Of a DNA stretch of 54,210 nucleotides, positions 1 through 8,400 are shown one piece after another. Made by a program: the position numbers and the translations under genes. Position 1 is the stretch's first letter; every line of letters starts with the position of its first letter. The stretch is from Streptomyces sp. Ru72 (GTDB lineage Bacteria > Actinomycetota > Actinomycetes > Streptomycetales > Streptomycetaceae): positions 1 to 54,210 of the forward strand of contig NZ_PQSR01000046.1 of assembly GCF_002920635.1 (NCBI RefSeq), written 5' to 3'. A model generated the notes under the pieces. It had not been told where the DNA came from, searched no databases, and saw only the letters and a list, made by a program, of their open reading frames with translations.

Positions 1-223
1 AGATGACGCGCGCGCCGAGTCCGGCCTTCAGGGTGTCCGCGACGATGGTGTCGACGTCGGTCATCGCGGTGGTCGGGAACGACAGCGGGATGTCTCCCAG
101 GAAGAGTTCGCCGTCGCGGTCGTTCATGCCGCCGAGCGGGTTCCCGGGCGGCAGGGGGAGCAGGTCGCGGGGCAGCCAGTGGGCGTGCACGTCGATCACT
201 CCGGCGCGGATGTCACCGATCAT
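1..223 (-). CDS. Amidohydrolase family protein (partial, C-terminus outside window)
   Basis: The first 74 residues are visible, starting at an ATG (complement of 221-223). The N-terminus reads MIGDIRAGVIDVHAHWLP. The D-x-H-x-H pattern on the first strand is the metal-binding signature of the amidohydrolase-2 (ACMSD-like) family, which performs metal-dependent hydrolysis or decarboxylation of aromatic or related acids. A stretch with GGMNDRDGELFLGD follows. The rest lies beyond the window edge, so no catalytic residues after the first two histidines can be checked. It lies 75 bp downstream of, and in the same direction as, the molybdenum hydroxylase genes, so it probably belongs to that catabolic operon. 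The substrate is unknown. Confidence 0.75.
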   Translation of the reverse strand, partial: MIGDIRAGVIDVHAHWLPRDLLPLPPGNPLGGMNDRDGELFLGDIPLSFPTTAMTDVDTIVADTLKAGLGARVI

Positions 224-298
224 GTGTGTCCTTGAGAATGTCGGGCGGTCCCGGGACCGCCCCGCGTGGGGGGGCGGTCCGTGCGGGTCCGACGGGTG

Positions 299-781
299 TC
301 AGGCGGTGGTCTCCCGCTTTTCCCGGGCCGCGCGGGCGATGGCGCGCCGGATGGGTTCGTAGCCGGTGCACCGGCAGATGTTGGAGCCGACGACGCCTTC
401 GATGGCGTCGGGCTTGTCGGCGAGGTCGGGGTCGGCGTCGAGCGCTCCGGCGGCCACCATGAGGAAGCCGGGGGTGCAGAATCCGCACTGGAGCGCGTGC
501 TCGGCGGAGAACGCCCGTTGCAGCGGGTGGGGTTCGCCGTCGGGCCCGGCGAGGCCCTCTACCGTGCGGATGGAGCTGCCGTCGCACTGCACGGCGAGCA
601 CCAGACAGGCGCGGACCGCCTCGCCGTCCATGAGCACGCTGCACGCCCCGCAGATCCCGTGCTCGCACCCCAGGTGGGTGCCTGTCAGGCCCAGGTCGTC
701 GCGAAGGACGTCGGCGAGCAGGCGGCGGGGTTCGACGTCGAGGGCGTGTGCGGTGCCGTTCACGGTGAGCGTGATCTTCAT
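299..781 (-). CDS. (2Fe-2S)-binding small subunit of a xanthine dehydrogenase/CO dehydrogenase-family hydroxylase
   Basis: A 160-aa protein with the two [2Fe-2S] domains of CoxS/XdhC-type subunits. The N-terminal plant-ferredoxin-like cluster has the motif GCEHGICGACSVLMDG, followed by a fourth Cys. The C-terminal four-helix domain has CGFCTPGF and NICRCTGY. It passes electrons from the molybdopterin site of the large subunit to the FAD of the medium subunit. The ATG start at 781 overlaps the stop of the FAD subunit gene (ATGA, 778-781), so the two are translationally coupled. The length is normal for the family. The assignment to the superfamily is firm; the substrate of the complex is not predictable from this subunit. 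Confidence 0.93.
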   Translation of the reverse strand: MKITLTVNGTAHALDVEPRRLLADVLRDDLGLTGTHLGCEHGICGACSVLMDGEAVRACLVLAVQCDGSSIRTVEGLAGPDGEPHPLQRAFSAEHALQCGFCTPGFLMVAAGALDADPDLADKPDAIEGVVGSNICRCTGYEPIRRAIARAAREKRETTA

Positions 782-1710
782 CGAGGGTCTCCCTGTCGTG
801 GCGCGAGACGCGAGCGCAGGTCGGTCGCCGCCTCGGTGAGTGTCCTGCCGACCAGGACGGCGATGGCCTGCCGCTTGTACTCCACGTCGGCGTACGGTTC
901 GGCGAGGGGCGCGGCGTCCTCCTGGGCGGCGGCCCGGCCGGCGCGGGCGAACGGATGGCCGTCGGGGAGCCGGGGCCCTTCGGGGAGCGGTGCGATGTCG
1001 GCGCCGATCAGCGCCTGTTCGGCGGCGCGGGCCCGCAGGGGGCGGTCGGCGGAGTTGACCAGTCCGATGCGTGCGTCGCTGATCACGCCGTCGGTCACGG
1101 TGAGGGCCGCCGCGACCGCGACCTGGGCGAAGCAGAAGTGCGTGCGGCGGTGCTCGATGAAGCCGACGCCGGTGTTCTCCCCGAGCAGCGGCAGGCGTAC
1201 GGCGGTGATCAGCTCCTGGGGCCGGCGCGCGGTGCGGTACGGCCCGAGGAAGTAGTCCCGCGCCGGGATGGAGCGGGCGCCGTCGGGACCGGTGACCTCG
1301 ACGGTGGCGTCGAGGGCGACGCCGATGGCGCACCACTCCGAGGCGGGGTGGGCCCAGCCGAAGCTGCCGGCCATGGTGCCCCGGGAACGGATGGGCGGGT
1401 GGGCGATGTTGACGACGGCCCGGGACAGCAGGGTGCCGAGCGGGCCGGGGACCGCGTCGGCCGACTCGAAGGCCGCGTGCCGGACGAGGGCGCCGACGCG
1501 CAGTTCGTCGCCGTCGACGCGCATGCCGTCGAGTTCCGGGATGCGGTTGATGTCGACGACGAGCTGCGGCCGGACGCGCTGCAGGTGCATCTCCAGGATC
1601 AGGCTCTGCCCGCCGGCGAGCACCTGGGCCGCGCGGTCGGTGTCGCCGAGCGCCTGGACGGCCTCGGCGACCGTGCGGGGGACGACGTAGTCGAAGGACG
1701 CGGGTTTCAC
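778..1710 (-). CDS. FAD-binding medium subunit of the molybdenum hydroxylase
   Basis: A 310-aa protein of the CoxM/XdhB-like FAD-binding family. The N-terminal half has the FAD pyrophosphate loop LAGGQSLILEMHLQR (about residues 31-45). A second FAD-contacting loop, GTMAGSFGWAHPASEW, lies near residue 110. The C-terminal domain is the usual CO-dehydrogenase flavoprotein C-terminal fold. It carries electrons from the iron-sulfur subunit to an external acceptor. The start is GTG at 1710, chosen because it overlaps the stop of the upstream large-subunit gene (GTGA, 1707-1710) and matches the expected N-terminus KPASFDYVVPRT. It sits in the middle of the order large-medium-small. Confidence 0.93.
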   Translation of the reverse strand: MKPASFDYVVPRTVAEAVQALGDTDRAAQVLAGGQSLILEMHLQRVRPQLVVDINRIPELDGMRVDGDELRVGALVRHAAFESADAVPGPLGTLLSRAVVNIAHPPIRSRGTMAGSFGWAHPASEWCAIGVALDATVEVTGPDGARSIPARDYFLGPYRTARRPQELITAVRLPLLGENTGVGFIEHRRTHFCFAQVAVAAALTVTDGVISDARIGLVNSADRPLRARAAEQALIGADIAPLPEGPRLPDGHPFARAGRAAAQEDAAPLAEPYADVEYKRQAIAVLVGRTLTEAATDLRSRLAPRQGDPR

Positions 1711-3983
1711 CGGACACCCTCCTCGTGCTTCGGGGCGCGGGCCGCCCGCCAGACGCTGTCCGGCGTGAGCGGCATCTGGAGCAGGTCGGGATCGGCGATC
1801 CGCAGGGCGTCGGCCACGGCGTTGACGATGGCGGCCGGGGTGCCGATGCAGCCCGACTCCCCCGCTCCCTTGGCGCCCAGCGGGGTGCTGGGGCTGGGGG
1901 TGCAGGTGTCCTTGATCTCGATGGGCGGGATCTCCGTGTACGTGGGCAGCAGGTAGTCCAGGAATCCGTTCGCCAGGTGGGGCACGCCGTCCGCGTCGAA
2001 CGTCATGCCTTCGTAGAGGGCCTGGCCGATGCCCTGTACGGCGGATCCGTACGCCTGTCCGTGCACCACGGTGGGGTTGAGGACCACTCCGCAGTCGTCC
2101 ACGGCCACCAGCCGCAGGACGTTCACGGTGCCGAGGTCGGGGTCCACCTCGGTCACGGCGACGTGCGCGCCGAAGGGGAAGGCCATGCCCGCCTCGTAGC
2201 GGCTCTCGACACGAAGCGGCCCGGTCGCCTCGACCAGTTCGGCCAGGCTCAGGACGGCCGAACCGCCGGAGGTCGCGTGGACGGTGCCGTCGGTCCACGC
2301 CACCTTGTCGGCCGGCAGGTCCCACAGCTCCGCCGCCCGCTCACGGGCCTGCTCGATCAGGAGGTCGGCCGCCTGCTGGAACATCGCGCCGTCGACCTGT
2401 GCCGACCGGCTGGCGAAGGAGCCCAGCCCTTCGGGCTGTTCGTCCGTGTCGCCCTCGACGAGACGGACCTGCGCCTCGGGGATGCCGAGGGTCTTGGCGA
2501 CGAGCGCCGGGAAGACCGTCTCGTGCCCCTGGCCACTGGGGGCGGCGCCGCAGCGGGCGGTGACGGTGCCGTCCTCGTGGACCTCCAGGCTGCCGAACTC
2601 GTGCAGTCCGCCGGGTTCGCCGCCCGAGCGTTCCACGTAGCAGGAGACGCCGATGCCGAGCGGCAGCGCGTCCGGGTCGCTGCGGCGGCGGGCCTGTTCC
2701 GCGCGCCACTCCTCGTAGCCGACCGTCTCCAGCGCCAGGTCCAGCGCGGCGGCGTAGTTCCCGCTGTCGTAGCGCCGGCCGGTGGGTGTGTCGTACGGGA
2801 AGGCGTCGGGCGGGATGAAGTTGCGCCGCCGCAGCTCGATCGGGTCGATGCCGAGCCGCCGGGCGAGCAGGTCCATGGTGCGCTCGATGGCGATGGCGGC
2901 CTCGGGGCGTCCGGCGCCGCGGTAGGGGTAGGTCACCATGGTGTTGGTGAGCACCGAGCGCAGGGTCGCGTGGACTTGTGGGGTGGTGTACGCGCCGGGC
3001 GCCATCCACGCCGTCTGCATGGGCAGTCCCACGCCGAGGTGCGGATAGGCGCCGACGTCCGCGTTGATCGTCAACTCGTACGCCAGCAGGCGCCCTTCGG
3101 CGTCGGCGGCGAGCCGGACGGTCTGGTCCTGGCCCCGGCCGCGGGTGGCGACGAGCATGGACTCCAGGCGGTCCTCGATCCAGCGCACGGGCCGGCCGAG
3201 CGTGACGGCCAGGTAGGCGACGACCACGAACTCGGGGAAGGCGGCGCTCTTGGAGCCGAAGGCGCCTCCGGTGTCCGGGACGACGACCCGGACCCGGTCG
3301 GCGGACCAGCCGAGCAGCGCGGCGAGTTCACGGCGCAGCCGGTGCGGCATCTGGTGCCCCGACCACACGGTCAGCCGGTCCCCCTCGGGTACGGCGAGGA
3401 TCGTGCGGCACTCCATGGGGCTGGGCATGAGCAACTGCTGCCGGTAGGTGGCCTCGACCACGTCGGCGGCGTCCTGCCAGACGGCCGGGTCGACGGGCGC
3501 GCCGGCCTCGCCCCGCAGGGCGGTGTTGCTGAGGCCGTCGAACAGGCGGACGGAGTCGTCCAGGGCCTCGGACGGTGTCACCACCGCGGGCAGCGGATCG
3601 ACCACGGCGGTGACCTCGGCGGCCCCGTCCTCGGCCCGGTAGCGGTCCTCGCCGAGGACGACCGCCAGCGCCTCGCCCGGATAGCGCACCCGGTCCTTGA
3701 CGAGCGCCGGCCACTCCCGGCCCGCGACCGCTTCCTCCGTCGACAGCCGGGCGAGCAGGGTGTGCGGAACCGGCGGCAGGTCCGGCAGGTCCGCGGCCGA
3801 CCAGGCGCCCACGACACCGGGCACGTCACGCGCCGCGGAACAGTCCACGCTCCGCAGCGAGCCGTGGGCGACCTTGCTTCTCACAAATGCGGCGTCCAGG
3901 CATCCCGGCACGTGAATATCGGCGACATACCGGCCTTTCCCGGTGAGCAGCCGTTCGTCCTCGCGCCTTGTCCATCGCTCCAC
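1707..3983 (-). CDS. Molybdopterin-binding large subunit, xanthine dehydrogenase family
   Basis: A 758-aa catalytic subunit. It has the N-terminal a/b hammerhead domain, then the molybdopterin cytosine dinucleotide-binding region: GGAFGSKS near residues 239-246, YRGAGRPEA at 354-362, and GAKGAGESG near 703-711. In the last motif Glu709 sits at the position of the catalytic glutamate of this superfamily. The active-site loop typical of form I CO dehydrogenase (AYxCSFR) is replaced by TYPYRGAGRP, so this is not a true CO dehydrogenase but an aldehyde, N-heterocycle or other hydroxylase. The start is GTG at 3983, preceded by a GAGGTG ribosome-binding site. It is the first gene of the operon large-medium-small-(amidohydrolase), suggesting a catabolic hydroxylation step. 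Confidence 0.92.
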   Translation of the reverse strand: MERWTRREDERLLTGKGRYVADIHVPGCLDAAFVRSKVAHGSLRSVDCSAARDVPGVVGAWSAADLPDLPPVPHTLLARLSTEEAVAGREWPALVKDRVRYPGEALAVVLGEDRYRAEDGAAEVTAVVDPLPAVVTPSEALDDSVRLFDGLSNTALRGEAGAPVDPAVWQDAADVVEATYRQQLLMPSPMECRTILAVPEGDRLTVWSGHQMPHRLRRELAALLGWSADRVRVVVPDTGGAFGSKSAAFPEFVVVAYLAVTLGRPVRWIEDRLESMLVATRGRGQDQTVRLAADAEGRLLAYELTINADVGAYPHLGVGLPMQTAWMAPGAYTTPQVHATLRSVLTNTMVTYPYRGAGRPEAAIAIERTMDLLARRLGIDPIELRRRNFIPPDAFPYDTPTGRRYDSGNYAAALDLALETVGYEEWRAEQARRRSDPDALPLGIGVSCYVERSGGEPGGLHEFGSLEVHEDGTVTARCGAAPSGQGHETVFPALVAKTLGIPEAQVRLVEGDTDEQPEGLGSFASRSAQVDGAMFQQAADLLIEQARERAAELWDLPADKVAWTDGTVHATSGGSAVLSLAELVEATGPLRVESRYEAGMAFPFGAHVAVTEVDPDLGTVNVLRLVAVDDCGVVLNPTVVHGQAYGSAVQGIGQALYEGMTFDADGVPHLANGFLDYLLPTYTEIPPIEIKDTCTPSPSTPLGAKGAGESGCIGTPAAIVNAVADALRIADPDLLQMPLTPDSVWRAARAPKHEEGVR

Positions 3984-4204
3984 AAAAACACCTCGTTCGT
4001 GTGGGGGCTGGAATTGACCGGCGACGGCCGTATCCGGCAGCGAGCGCGTGCGGGAATATTCGGCCCGTCGCAGCGTGGCCGTTCGTGAGGAACGCCACGC
4101 CGGTGGAATTCGACTGCTTGGACACTAACCGCGGAAGCGGCCGCGGGCGAGGGGAGCTCGGGTGGTGTGCGCTGTGGGACCAGAGGTGTGCGCGGCCCGG
4201 ACAG
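3984..4204. other. Intergenic leader of the molybdenum hydroxylase operon
   Basis: A 221-bp stretch between the start of the minus-strand hydroxylase operon and the terminator of the GNAT gene. It must hold the hydroxylase promoter. I see a relatively A/T-rich patch around 4010-4130 but no operator palindrome that I would defend, and no regulator gene nearby. Confidence 0.4.
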
Positions 4205-4236
4205 CCGGCCGCCGGCCATGGACGGCCGGCGGCCGG
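4205..4236. terminator. Strong hairpin after the GNAT gene
   Basis: A perfect 13-bp inverted repeat (4205-4217 and 4224-4236, arms CCGGCCGCCGGCC and complement) with a 6-nt loop ATGGAC. It lies just beyond the stop of the minus-strand GNAT gene at 4248. Streptomyces terminators often lack a U-tract, so this is a likely transcription stop for the pirin-GNAT operon. Confidence 0.75.
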
Positions 4237-4247
4237 GGCGTGGCGGG

Positions 4248-4586
4248 TCAGCCCAGTTCGGTCTCCAGCCACCGCAGGACGTCGGGCGTCACGGGGTCGA
4301 CGAGGTCGGCGAACTCCTCGTGGCGCTTGAGGAACTTCGCCACGTACGGGCAGACGGGCACGATCCGCTTCCCGGATTCCCGTACGTCGGTGAGCGCCTC
4401 CTGGACGAGCCGGGAGGCCAGGCCCTGACCGGCGAAGGCGTCGTCGACCTCGGTGTGGTAGAAGACGCGCTGCGCGTCGCGGTCGCGGTAGGCGGTCAGT
4501 CCGGCGCGCTTGCCGTCGACGAGTATTTCGTAGCGATTCCTGGCGTCCACACGCTCGACGACCGGGGTGGCGGAAGGCTGGCTCAT
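4248..4586 (-). CDS. Small GNAT-family N-acetyltransferase (YidJ/DUF-type)
   Basis: A 112-aa compact acetyltransferase. The core includes FYHTEVDDAFAGQGLASRLVQEAL, where the QGLASRL segment matches the acetyl-CoA pyrophosphate-binding loop (Q/R-x-x-G-x-G/A type). It continues with KRIVPVCPYVAKFLKRH, which is characteristic of the small single-domain GNAT_acetyltransf_14 (YjdJ-like) group. The substrate is unknown. The ATG start at 4586 has GAAAGG upstream. It lies 21 bp downstream of the pirin gene and is probably co-transcribed with it. Family membership is confident; a specific role cannot be inferred. Confidence 0.85.
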   Translation of the reverse strand: MSQPSATPVVERVDARNRYEILVDGKRAGLTAYRDRDAQRVFYHTEVDDAFAGQGLASRLVQEALTDVRESGKRIVPVCPYVAKFLKRHEEFADLVDPVTPDVLRWLETELG

Positions 4587-4607
4587 GGGGTGCCTTTCGG
4601 ATTGGCG

Positions 4608-5597
4608 TCAGTGACGCGGCGGATTCCTGCGCGGAGTGATGGTGGCATTCGGCAGGACAGGGGCGGGAAGACGGTCTCCCGGATATCCTTCGACGGCGCC
4701 GAAGCGATCGGAGGAGTTCTGCCAGTCCTCGCGGGCCCTGACGATATCCTCGTGGCTCCGGCCGATGAAATTCCACCACATGACGATCTCCTCCTCGAAG
4801 GGCGTTCCGCCGAGGAGGACCGTCCGCGCGATGTCGTCCGACTCGTTGGTCAGGGTCAGCGTGCCGGGGCCCGGGTGGACATAGCCCAGCTCGGCCGGCT
4901 TCAGCAGCACGTCGGCGAGGCGGACGTCTCCCTGGTCGACGAGGAGGCCGTGTTCGAAGCCGGGGTCCACGGCGAGCGTGACGGTCGCGTGCGGCTCGAG
5001 GACGATCTCGGCGCCGAGCAGGGGCGTGAAGGTCGGCACCGGAGAGGTGGTGCCGGCGAGGGAGCCGAGGAAGACCCGGATCTCGGCACCGTCGGTCCGT
5101 ACCGGCTCGGGGACGTGGTGCTGGAAGTCCCGCGCGGTGGCGCGGTGCTGCTCCGGCAGCGCGACCCAGAGCTGGACACCGTGCAGGATCGTGGTCCGAG
5201 GGGTGGAGACCTCGGAGTGGCTGATGCCGTACCCACCCGTCATGAGGTTCAGCTCGCCCGGCCGCACGTAAGCGTGGCTGCCCAGGCTGTCCCGGTGCTC
5301 GATCTCGCCGCTGAACAGCCAGCTCACCGTCTGCAGCCCGGTGTGGGGGTGCGGGGCGACGTCCATGCCGCCCGTCTCGGAGACGTCGTCGGGCCCGTAG
5401 TGGTCCGCGAAGCACCAGGCCCCGATCAGGGTCCGGGCACGCTGCGGCAGGGTGCGCCGCACGGTCATCGCCCGAGGGCCGCCAAGGGGAACATCGCGTG
5501 GGGTCAGTACGTCGACCCGTGGCGTCGTGGCCGGACGCTCGCCGTCCACCGATGCGCCGCACCGCAGCTCCATCGGTTTCGTCTCGACATTGCTCAC
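4608..5597 (-). CDS. Pirin family protein
   Basis: A 329-aa bicupin of the pirin family (usual length about 300). The N-terminal cupin holds the metal-binding signature: HPHTGLQTVSWLFSGEIEHRDS followed by the glycine-rich MTGGYGISHSEVS, in which the histidines and glutamate would bind iron. The C-terminal pirin domain contains WWNFIGRSHEDI, a well-conserved element. Family members act as iron-dependent redox sensors or quercetin-type dioxygenases; the sequence does not separate the two. The GTG start at 5597 is the only reasonable start giving the full N-terminus. It is divergent from the AhpD-like gene, sharing a control region with an inverted repeat at 5620-5641, and is followed by the GNAT gene. 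Confidence 0.93.
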   Translation of the reverse strand: MSNVETKPMELRCGASVDGERPATTPRVDVLTPRDVPLGGPRAMTVRRTLPQRARTLIGAWCFADHYGPDDVSETGGMDVAPHPHTGLQTVSWLFSGEIEHRDSLGSHAYVRPGELNLMTGGYGISHSEVSTPRTTILHGVQLWVALPEQHRATARDFQHHVPEPVRTDGAEIRVFLGSLAGTTSPVPTFTPLLGAEIVLEPHATVTLAVDPGFEHGLLVDQGDVRLADVLLKPAELGYVHPGPGTLTLTNESDDIARTVLLGGTPFEEEIVMWWNFIGRSHEDIVRAREDWQNSSDRFGAVEGYPGDRLPAPVLPNATITPRRNPPRH

Positions 5598-5619
5598 CGT
5601 GGACCGCCTTCCAGCCCGC

Positions 5620-5641
5620 TAGTTTGTTCTATATTCAACTA
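5620..5641. promoter_or_regulatory. Inverted repeat in the pirin / AhpD-like divergent promoter region
   Basis: TAGTT at 5620-5624 and AACTA at 5637-5641 form 5-bp arms around an A/T-rich 12-bp centre. In this GC-rich genome it is an obvious AT island. On the plus strand the centre contains a TATATT (5630-5635) that fits a -10 element for the downstream gene. It is a plausible operator for a MarR/TetR-type repressor, but no regulator is encoded next to it. Confidence 0.45.
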
Positions 5642-5722
5642 CCATGCCCGATCATAGGGCGACGGCACCGCGCACACCAACAGACATGGGGAGCCCGCAG
5701 CGGCCCCCGGAGGAGTCCCAGG

Positions 5723-6202
5723 TTGAGCACCCACCCCACCGGGTCCGCGATCCAGCGGATCTTCATCGACAAGCAGAGCCCCGCCGCCTATCAGGCGCTG
5801 GTGCGGACCTCCGAAGCCGTGCGGGCGGTCGCCGCCGAGGCCGGGCTCGACCGGACGCTCGTGGAACTGGTCAATCTGCGCGTGTCGCAGATCAACGGCT
5901 GCGCGTACTGCCTCAACGTACACACGAACGCCGCCCTGCGCGCGGGTGAGACCCCACAACGCCTCGGCGTGCTGGCGGCCTGGCGGGACACCGAACTGTT
6001 CACGCCCGACGAACGCGCGGCGCTCGCGCTCGCCGAGGCCACCACGGCTCTCGCCGACACCGCCCTGCAGGAGGCCGCGTACGGCACCGCCCGGGAGGTC
6101 CTCACGGACGATCAGATCTCCGCCGTGATCTGGGTGGCGGTCACGATCAACGCCTTCAACCGTGTCTCGGTCATGAGCGGGCATCCGGTACGGCACCGGT
6201 AG
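5723..6202 (+). CDS. Carboxymuconolactone decarboxylase / AhpD-like family protein
   Basis: A 159-aa protein of the CMD/AhpD fold. The redox motif INGCAYCLNVHTNAALRAGE contains the C-x-x-C plus downstream His typical of AhpD-type alkylhydroperoxidase-like members, which often work in peroxide or thiol-disulfide chemistry. The start is TTG at 5723, chosen because GGAGGAG at 5709-5715 is correctly spaced and the protein then starts STHPTGSAIQRIF, matching the usual family beginning. It is divergent from pirin, with which it probably shares a redox-linked control region. The family call is firm and the exact activity is inferred. Confidence 0.9.
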   Translation: MSTHPTGSAIQRIFIDKQSPAAYQALVRTSEAVRAVAAEAGLDRTLVELVNLRVSQINGCAYCLNVHTNAALRAGETPQRLGVLAAWRDTELFTPDERAALALAEATTALADTALQEAAYGTAREVLTDDQISAVIWVAVTINAFNRVSVMSGHPVRHR

Positions 6203-6399
6203 GCGTCGCCCCCGGTCCTCAGCGGCGGCCATCTCCGCACGAGATGACCGCCATCGAGAACCATCACGACGGATGGGGAAGCAAACCGGGCCGCCGAGCG
6301 CTGACGCCCCCGTGAGAGCACCGAGGAAGCTGCTCTCGACCACCGCCAGGCGTCCTGCCGAGCCGGTCCGGCCGGCTCCCCGTCCCGAAGAAGGTCCCC

Positions 6400-7641
6400 G
6401 TGTCCCAGTCCTCCGGTGTCCGGACTCCGTCCAAGGTCACCAGCGCCGCTCCCGCTCACGGTGTGCCGGGCTGGCTGATCGCCTTGCTGGCCGTCGCCTC
6501 CGGCATGACGGTCGCCAACCTCTACTACGCGCAGCCCCTGCTGTCGTCCCTGCGCGACGTCTTCCACATCAGCACGGCCACCGCGGGCACACTGATCACG
6601 CTCACCCAGGTCGGTTATGTGATCGGCATGCTCTTCCTGGTGCCGCTCGGCGACCGGCTGGAGAAGCGCGCCCTGATCACCACCCTGCTGACGGTCACCA
6701 CCCTCGCCCTGGTGGCGGCCGGCCTCGCGACCGGGTTCCCGATGCTGCTGGCCGCCTCCCTGATCAGCGGCGCCACGTCCGTGGTCGCCCAGATCCTGGT
6801 CCCGTTCGCCGCGAGCCTCGCCCCGGACCACGCCCGGGGGCGGATCGTGGGCCGGGTGATGAGCGGCCTGCTCACCGGCATCCTGCTCTCCCGCACCCTC
6901 AGCAGCCTGGTCTCCGACGTCGCCGGCTGGCGCGTCGTCTACCTCGGCTCCGCGGTCCTGATGGCCCTGCTGGCCGTGGCCCTGCGGGCCGCGCTGCCCA
7001 AGCACGCCCCCACCACCACCGTCCCGTACCACCACGTGCTGCGCTCCACCGCCGCACTGGTGCGCAGGCATCCCGTGCTGCTGCGCCGCGGCCTGTACCA
7101 GGCGGCGATGTTCGGCGCCTTCAGCGCCTTCTGGACCACCGTCTCCTACGTCCTCACCGGCCCCCGCTTCCACTACTCCCCCGTCGGCGTCGGCATCTTC
7201 GCCCTCGTCGGAGCCGCGGGTGCGGCCATCGCCCCGCTGGCCGGGCACTGGGCCGACCACGGGCTGACCCGGCGCATGACCGGCGCCGCCTTCGCCGCCG
7301 CCGCACTGGCCTTCGCGCTCGCCGGCTTCGGCGGGCACAGCGTCGTGCTGATCGCCCTCGCCGCCGTCGTCCTCGACATGGCCGTCCAGACCACCCTGAT
7401 CCTCGGCCAGCACACGGTCTACCAACTCGACCCCGCCGCCCGGGCCCGTCTGAACAGTGCCTTCATCGCCACCTTCTTCCTCGGCGGCGCCCTCGGCTCC
7501 CAGCTCGGCTCGATCGCCTACCGCGCCGGAGGCTGGGGCGCGGTCACCGTCCTCGGCGCCGCCCTGCCGGTCCTGGCACTCCTCTACTGGACCACCGAAC
7601 TCCGACGCGCCGGGCGGACCCCCGACCACGACGCCGAGTGA
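6400..7641 (+). CDS. MFS transporter
   Basis: A 413-aa major facilitator with about 12 predicted membrane segments. After a soluble N-terminal 25 residues it begins GWLIALLAVASGMTVANLYY. The element NLYYAQPLL near the end of TM1 is typical of the DHA1-type drug-efflux-like branch. The loop between TM2 and TM3 has GDRLEKR, the MFS motif A. The start is GTG at 6400, preceded by GAAGAAGG. It is encoded 197 bp after the AhpD-like gene. The likely role is export of a small molecule; the substrate is unknown. Confidence 0.9.
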   Translation: MSQSSGVRTPSKVTSAAPAHGVPGWLIALLAVASGMTVANLYYAQPLLSSLRDVFHISTATAGTLITLTQVGYVIGMLFLVPLGDRLEKRALITTLLTVTTLALVAAGLATGFPMLLAASLISGATSVVAQILVPFAASLAPDHARGRIVGRVMSGLLTGILLSRTLSSLVSDVAGWRVVYLGSAVLMALLAVALRAALPKHAPTTTVPYHHVLRSTAALVRRHPVLLRRGLYQAAMFGAFSAFWTTVSYVLTGPRFHYSPVGVGIFALVGAAGAAIAPLAGHWADHGLTRRMTGAAFAAAALAFALAGFGGHSVVLIALAAVVLDMAVQTTLILGQHTVYQLDPAARARLNSAFIATFFLGGALGSQLGSIAYRAGGWGAVTVLGAALPVLALLYWTTELRRAGRTPDHDAE

Positions 7642-7706
7642 GACCTCCTGGCGCCGCACGGCCCGAACCGTGGTGGCGCACAGGGTTCTTCTTCGGACCA
7701 CACCCC

Positions 7707-8310
7707 GTGCGCTCATCGGCAAGACGCTCCCCCGGGCCCGCCCTACGGTGATCGGCACCATCCACCGTCAGATCCCGCGCTGACGAAGGCAAAGCACCAA
7801 AAGTCGCAGACAGGGGGCGGCATGAGACACCCTCTCCCCGGTACCGCGGACGAAAGGTCGGTCGTCCACAGGACCGAGATCATCGTCTCCGTGGCCGACG
7901 AACCGCCGATACCGCTCCCTGCCGAGCTCCGCTACGACATGAGCGACCCGTATGCCGTGCGTCTGTCGCTGGGTGCCCCCGGCGCCCCCTCCGTCGACTG
8001 GGTGTTCGCCCGGTCGCTCCTCGCGGACGGTCTTCGCCGGTCCGCGGGGATCGGGGAGGTGGTGGTGATCCCGCCGCACCGGTGCCACCCGGACACGCTC
8101 CGCATCCTGCTCAGGACGCGGACCGGGGCGGCGGTCCTCGAGGTCGGGATCCATGCGGTCACGGCCTTCCTGCGGCGCACCGACACGATGGTGCCGCCGG
8201 GCACCGAGCACCGTCACCTCGACCTGGACGGCGTCGTCGCCAGGCTCACGTCCGGCGGCGCGTGAACCGGCACCCCTTGGTCCACCCAGGACTTGGTGCG
8301 CTCATCGGCA
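7707..8310. repeat. 15-bp element repeated upstream of the ssgA-like and dps genes
   Basis: GTGCGCTCATCGGCA occurs at 7707-7721 and again, identically, at 8296-8310. The first copy ends 101 bp before the ssgA-like start and the second 91 bp before the dps start. Each is followed by a CCCTA-type element (CCCTACGGT at about 7740, CCCTAACGT at about 8353) that contains a TANNNT -10 candidate. This looks like a shared promoter or activator element for two development/stress genes. Confidence 0.4.
7822..8265 (+). CDS. SsgA-like sporulation/cell division regulator (SALP)
   Basis: A 147-aa protein with the SsgA/SsgB family core: PAELRYDMSDPYAVRLSL, then VDWVFARSLLADGL, then the C-terminal RTDTMVPPGTE. 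These three blocks match the conserved segments of SsgA-like proteins, which are found only in morphologically complex actinomycetes and guide septum placement, peptidoglycan maintenance and spore separation. It starts at ATG 7822 with GGGGGCGGC upstream. Which SsgA paralogue it is cannot be told by eye. Its presence is strong evidence that the host is a sporulating actinomycete. Confidence 0.92.
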   Translation: MRHPLPGTADERSVVHRTEIIVSVADEPPIPLPAELRYDMSDPYAVRLSLGAPGAPSVDWVFARSLLADGLRRSAGIGEVVVIPPHRCHPDTLRILLRTRTGAAVLEVGIHAVTAFLRRTDTMVPPGTEHRHLDLDGVVARLTSGGA

Positions 8311-8400
8311 CCTCACCGTGCGCTCCCGGGCAACCCGTCCCCCGTTCCCGCCCCTAACGTCGACCACGTATTCACGGCACCGCATCGCAGGAGGCATGTC

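Noticed and set aside
1707..3983. Carbon monoxide dehydrogenase large subunit (CoxL)
   Set aside because: The AYxCSFR active-site loop of form I CO dehydrogenase is absent; only superfamily membership is supported.
1725..4088. A 787-codon open frame on the plus strand opposite the molybdenum hydroxylase large subunit
   Set aside because: Antisense shadow of a high-GC gene; its composition is low-complexity (Gly, Arg, Val, Asp) with no domain, while the opposite strand encodes a clear enzyme.
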